DNA of 64,000 nucleotides from NCBI RefSeq assembly GCF_029193815.1, contig NZ_JARFVC010000010.1, positions 38,904 through 102,903 of the forward strand, given 5' to 3'. The stretch is from Cytobacillus sp. S13-E01 (lineage in GTDB: Bacteria > Bacillota > Bacilli > Bacillales > Bacillaceae_L). The position numbers were made by a program, and so were the translations under genes. The notes under the pieces are model-generated. The model was not told the origin of the DNA. It worked only from the letters and a program-made list of their open reading frames with translations, and made no database searches. Positions 61,993 to 64,000 of this stretch are shown piece by piece; positions within the stretch are counted from its first letter, which is position 1, and every line of letters begins with the position of its first letter.

Positions 61993-62000
61993 GACCCCCA
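61966..62000 (+). repeat. Family-2 repeat fragment overlapping the end of hemY
   Basis: TATCCCGCATTAACGGGCAG then TAAGACCCCCA. ATTAACGGGCAGTAAGACC is identical to the copy at 33797-33875, and the CCCG/CGGG arms form a short hairpin. Confidence 0.75.
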
Positions 62001-62027
62001 CTGTATTGATGTTTATATAGACTTTTA

Positions 62028-62058
62028 AAGAGGTTAACTAAATGTTAACCTCTTTTTT
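62028..62058 (+). terminator. Terminator of hemY
   Basis: AAAGAGGTTAAC pairs perfectly with GTTAACCTCTTT, then TTT. The family-1 leader AAAAAGATAAGAAAG begins in the tail (62059-62073). Confidence 0.9.
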
Positions 62059-62114
62059 AAAAAGATAAGAAAGCATTCCTGTATTAAAGCAAAATGAGAT
62101 TTGAATAAAATAAG

Positions 62115-62180
62115 CCTCCTTGGTATGATACAAAGTGTCCAAGCTGATCAGCGCAAAGGACATTTAATAACCAAAGGAGG
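62115..62180 (+). promoter_or_regulatory. Long-range hairpin that hides the transposase ribosome-binding site
   Basis: CCTCCTTGGT (62115-62124) pairs with ACCAAAGGAGG (62170-62180), which contains the Shine-Dalgarno sequence. Inside, GTCC/GGAC (62137-62140, 62158-62161) and the palindrome GCTGATCAGC (62143-62152) add pairing. Confidence 0.6.
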
Positions 62181-62187
62181 ACATAAA

Positions 62188-63471
62188 ATGAAGTATAAAC
62201 AAAATGACAAGATTCTGCAACTTACAGAAAAAACCTTAATTATAGGGGTTGACATTGCTAAACATAAGCATGTCGCAAGAGCACAAGATTATAGAGGTAT
62301 ACAATTTGGAAAAGCTCATACATTTTTAAACACATATGAGGGTTTTGAAGGTTTCATAAACTGGTTAAATCAAATCAAAGCTAAACAGTCTAAGGAAGAT
62401 GTCATCATTGGGATGGAACCTACTGGACATTATTGGCTTCCGTTGGCTTATTGGCTAAAAGAAAAAGGAAAAAAGGTGGTTGTAGTTAATCCAGCTCATG
62501 TTAAGCAAACAAAGGAGTTAGATGACAATTCTCCTACTAAGAATGATTTCAAGGATGCTAGAGTTATCTCTAGACTTATTGAGGGCGGAAGATATTCGGA
62601 GCCCAATTTACCGGAAGGTATATACTCGGATTTACGTGAAGGTATGAACCTATATAACCAATTGGTACAGGACCTAACAGCTGTGAAAAATATAGTTCAC
62701 CAATGGCTCGACCGTTTCTTTCCTGAATATTTAACGGTCTTTGGGAAGTGGGATGGAAAAGCTTCTCTACAAGTTCTAAGAATGGGACTTTTTCCTGATG
62801 AGTTATTAGAGCGTGAAGACTTGGAAATTCTAGCTGAAATTCGTAAAGAAGTTAAAAAAGGTGTGGGAATAAAGAAGGTTGTTCAGTTGAAAAACGTTGC
62901 CCTTCGTTCAGTAGGCATTAAAGAGGGGCGAAGTCTAGCTAGGTTAAAATTAAAAAGCTTACTAGACCAATACGATCTTCTTTCAGAACAATTAGAGAGC
63001 GTCTGGAGTGAAGTAGAGAACATCATACAAGATGTTCCAGGGGCGAGAGAGATGGGAGATATTAAAGGTATTGGACAAGTTACAGTAGCCTCCTTTTTTG
63101 CAGAAGTCGGTGATTTACAAAAGTACTCACATCCCGACCAAATTGTTAAGTTAGCAGGATTAAACTTAAAACTAGCTACATCAGGAAAGTGGAAAGGGCA
63201 AACAATTATTACTAAACGAGGGCGTCCTAAATTAAGGGCACTATTGTTTAAAGTCGTGTTGCCTCTTGTAGCTCAAAATCCTGCATTTAAGGCACTACAT
63301 CAGTACTTTATTACACGAAATGAAAATCCATTAAAAAAGAAGCAGTCTATCATCGCTATATGTTGTAAATTAATTCGTATTTTATTTACGATTGGAAAGA
63401 AACAAATTGAGTTTGAACCAGCTAAAATGTTACAAGATATTCCTCATTTTAGTATGCAAGAAGCTGCTTAA
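62188..63471 (+). CDS. IS110-family transposase (DEDD type)
   Basis: A 427-residue recombinase. The N-terminal RuvC-like DEDD domain shows IIGVDIAKHKHVARA (first Asp), IIGMEPTGHYWLPLA (Glu) and NDFKDARVISRLIEGG (Asp pair). A coiled middle follows, then the Transposase_20 domain with IKGIGQVTVASFFAEVGDL, LAGLNLKLATSGKWKGQ (the serine in TSG is the expected nucleophile) and RGRPKLRALLFKVV. It looks intact. ATG 62188 follows AAAGGAGG by seven bases; an opening at 62101 has no site. IS110 enzymes use an element-encoded guide RNA to choose targets. Confidence 0.92.
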   Translation: MKYKQNDKILQLTEKTLIIGVDIAKHKHVARAQDYRGIQFGKAHTFLNTYEGFEGFINWLNQIKAKQSKEDVIIGMEPTGHYWLPLAYWLKEKGKKVVVVNPAHVKQTKELDDNSPTKNDFKDARVISRLIEGGRYSEPNLPEGIYSDLREGMNLYNQLVQDLTAVKNIVHQWLDRFFPEYLTVFGKWDGKASLQVLRMGLFPDELLEREDLEILAEIRKEVKKGVGIKKVVQLKNVALRSVGIKEGRSLARLKLKSLLDQYDLLSEQLESVWSEVENIIQDVPGAREMGDIKGIGQVTVASFFAEVGDLQKYSHPDQIVKLAGLNLKLATSGKWKGQTIITKRGRPKLRALLFKVVLPLVAQNPAFKALHQYFITRNENPLKKKQSIIAICCKLIRILFTIGKKQIEFEPAKMLQDIPHFSMQEAA

Positions 63472-64000
63472 AAGGATAGGGTAAAGTGATCAAAAAGAAG
63501 TTAGGTGCAGAAAATAGTCGAAGATTTATATAACATAAACAGTAGTATCGATGACAATATTTAATTCTCATTTTTTATTCACTTAGTAGTCGAAGTATTT
63601 TAAAGTTGTTTCAATTTGAAGAAGACTTACAACAGAAGCTAGGAGCAGTCGGCAAGCATTTATACTATTGGGCAATGACCCCGCAAGAAAGCATCGCCGA
63701 CCCCACTTCATGGATAGGCAGAACGAAGGAATGTATGCGCATATTTTTCATATGACGCCGTGAGAAATGGGAGGGTGTGCCGCCATGAACATTGTGGGAT
63801 CCAATAGCGACCATATTTCTAGATATTATCCTTTTTTGTAAAAAAATAGAAGAAGAGGGTTTATTTAACTATGTCCTCCTCCTCTAAAATACAAATAAAG
63901 TTCTGTTAGTCCATTAAAGTGCAGTCTTATTGAAATTTGAAATACTGAGAAAAACAGAGAAAACAAGAGAAAAACCTTACTTTAATGAGGGAGTATAAAA
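63472..64000. other. Non-coding 3' region of the IS, with a GC-rich stretch
   Basis: No ORF is seen. Bases 63640-63800 are noticeably richer in GC than the flanks (AGGAGCAGTCGGC, CAATGACCCCGC, CATCGCCGACCCC, GGGAGGGTGTGCCGCC). In IS1111-type elements the target-guiding RNA lies at this side of the transposase gene, so this stretch is the candidate. No fold was computed. Confidence 0.4.

Larger units (their letters stand above)
62074..63993 (+). mobile_element. IS110-type insertion sequence
   Basis: It carries the transposase at 62188 and about 520 bp of downstream non-coding DNA. The left flank ends in the family-1 leader GATAAGAAAG and the right flank resumes with TATAAAA at 63994, so the proposed ends restore the leader exactly, though only seven bases are left in the window. 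Near the ends, CCTGTATTAAAG (62078-62089) and the inverse of CTTTAATGAGGG (63980-63991) agree at 9 of 12 bases, like the subterminal inverted repeats of the IS1111 group. The ends are provisional. Confidence 0.6.

Noticed and set aside
62101..62187. N-terminal extension of the transposase
   Set aside because: These 29 codons overlap the ribosome-binding-site hairpin, and ATG 62188 has ideal spacing from AAAGGAGG.

Overview
The window is chromosomal DNA from a low-GC, endospore-forming member of the Bacillaceae. This rests on an alpha/beta SASP, two SscA/YjcZ-type spore micropeptides, YhaL, YheC/YheD-type proteins and sigma-G-like promoters. The gene order follows the Bacillus subtilis yhe-yha-hem segment: yheE-yheD-yheC ... 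yheB-yheA-yhaX-hemZ-yhaR-yhaQ-yhaP-yhaO-yhaN-yhaM-yhaL-prsA-yhaI-scoC-trpP-serC-hit-ecsABC-yhaA-hmoB-pbpF-hemEHY. The proteins are divergent and several blocks are inserted, so it is a relative and not B. subtilis. No species is claimed.

Layout. 0-7.6 kb: a CNNM/CorC membrane protein, class II fumarase, a SASP with a structured leader, a zinc-ribbon protein, MsmX with a CcpA site, and a PucR/CdaR-type regulator. 7.8-13.1 kb: a five-gene minus-strand operon with four YheC/YheD ATP-grasp paralogues and YheE. 13.9-18.3 kb: YheB, YheA, a HAD phosphatase and HemZ. 18.9-25.2 kb: a DinB-like protein and an acyl-CoA catabolic block (two acyl-CoA ligases, acyl-CoA dehydrogenase, enoyl-CoA hydratase) with two candidate cre sites. 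25.7-40.7 kb: YhaQP ABC exporter, YhaO/YhaN nuclease pair, MFS pump, YhaM, PrsA, ScoC, and TrpP with a TRAP-type site over its start. 40.9-48.3 kb: SerC, Hit, EcsABC, amidohydrolase, PAP2 phosphatase. 49.2-55.9 kb: a DUF2157 membrane protein, an amino acid permease, a LysE-family gene with an in-frame stop, a TlpA/ResA-like thioredoxin and HmoB. 56-62 kb: PbpF and the coproporphyrin-dependent haem genes hemE, hemH, hemY. 62-64 kb: an IS110-type insertion sequence.

Intergenic DNA is unusually rich. A hairpin repeat family (here family 1) occurs in more than a dozen full, short or fragmentary copies, mostly just after terminators or stop codons. Its stem sequence differs between copies but pairing is kept. 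A second family (family 2) has two long copies in opposite orientation and two partial ones, one of which supplies the stop codon of hemY. An 853-bp element without a gene, with terminal inverted repeats and a 9-bp direct duplication, has split a bidirectional terminator at 48.3-49.2 kb.

The best candidate for something undescribed is the hit-ecsA intergenic region (42.66-43.18 kb). A sigma-G-like promoter, six Shine-Dalgarno-like repeat units about 60 nt apart, each opening a tiny ORF with conserved first residues, and an intrinsic terminator all lie on the minus strand. They predict a forespore-expressed RNA of about 475 nt.
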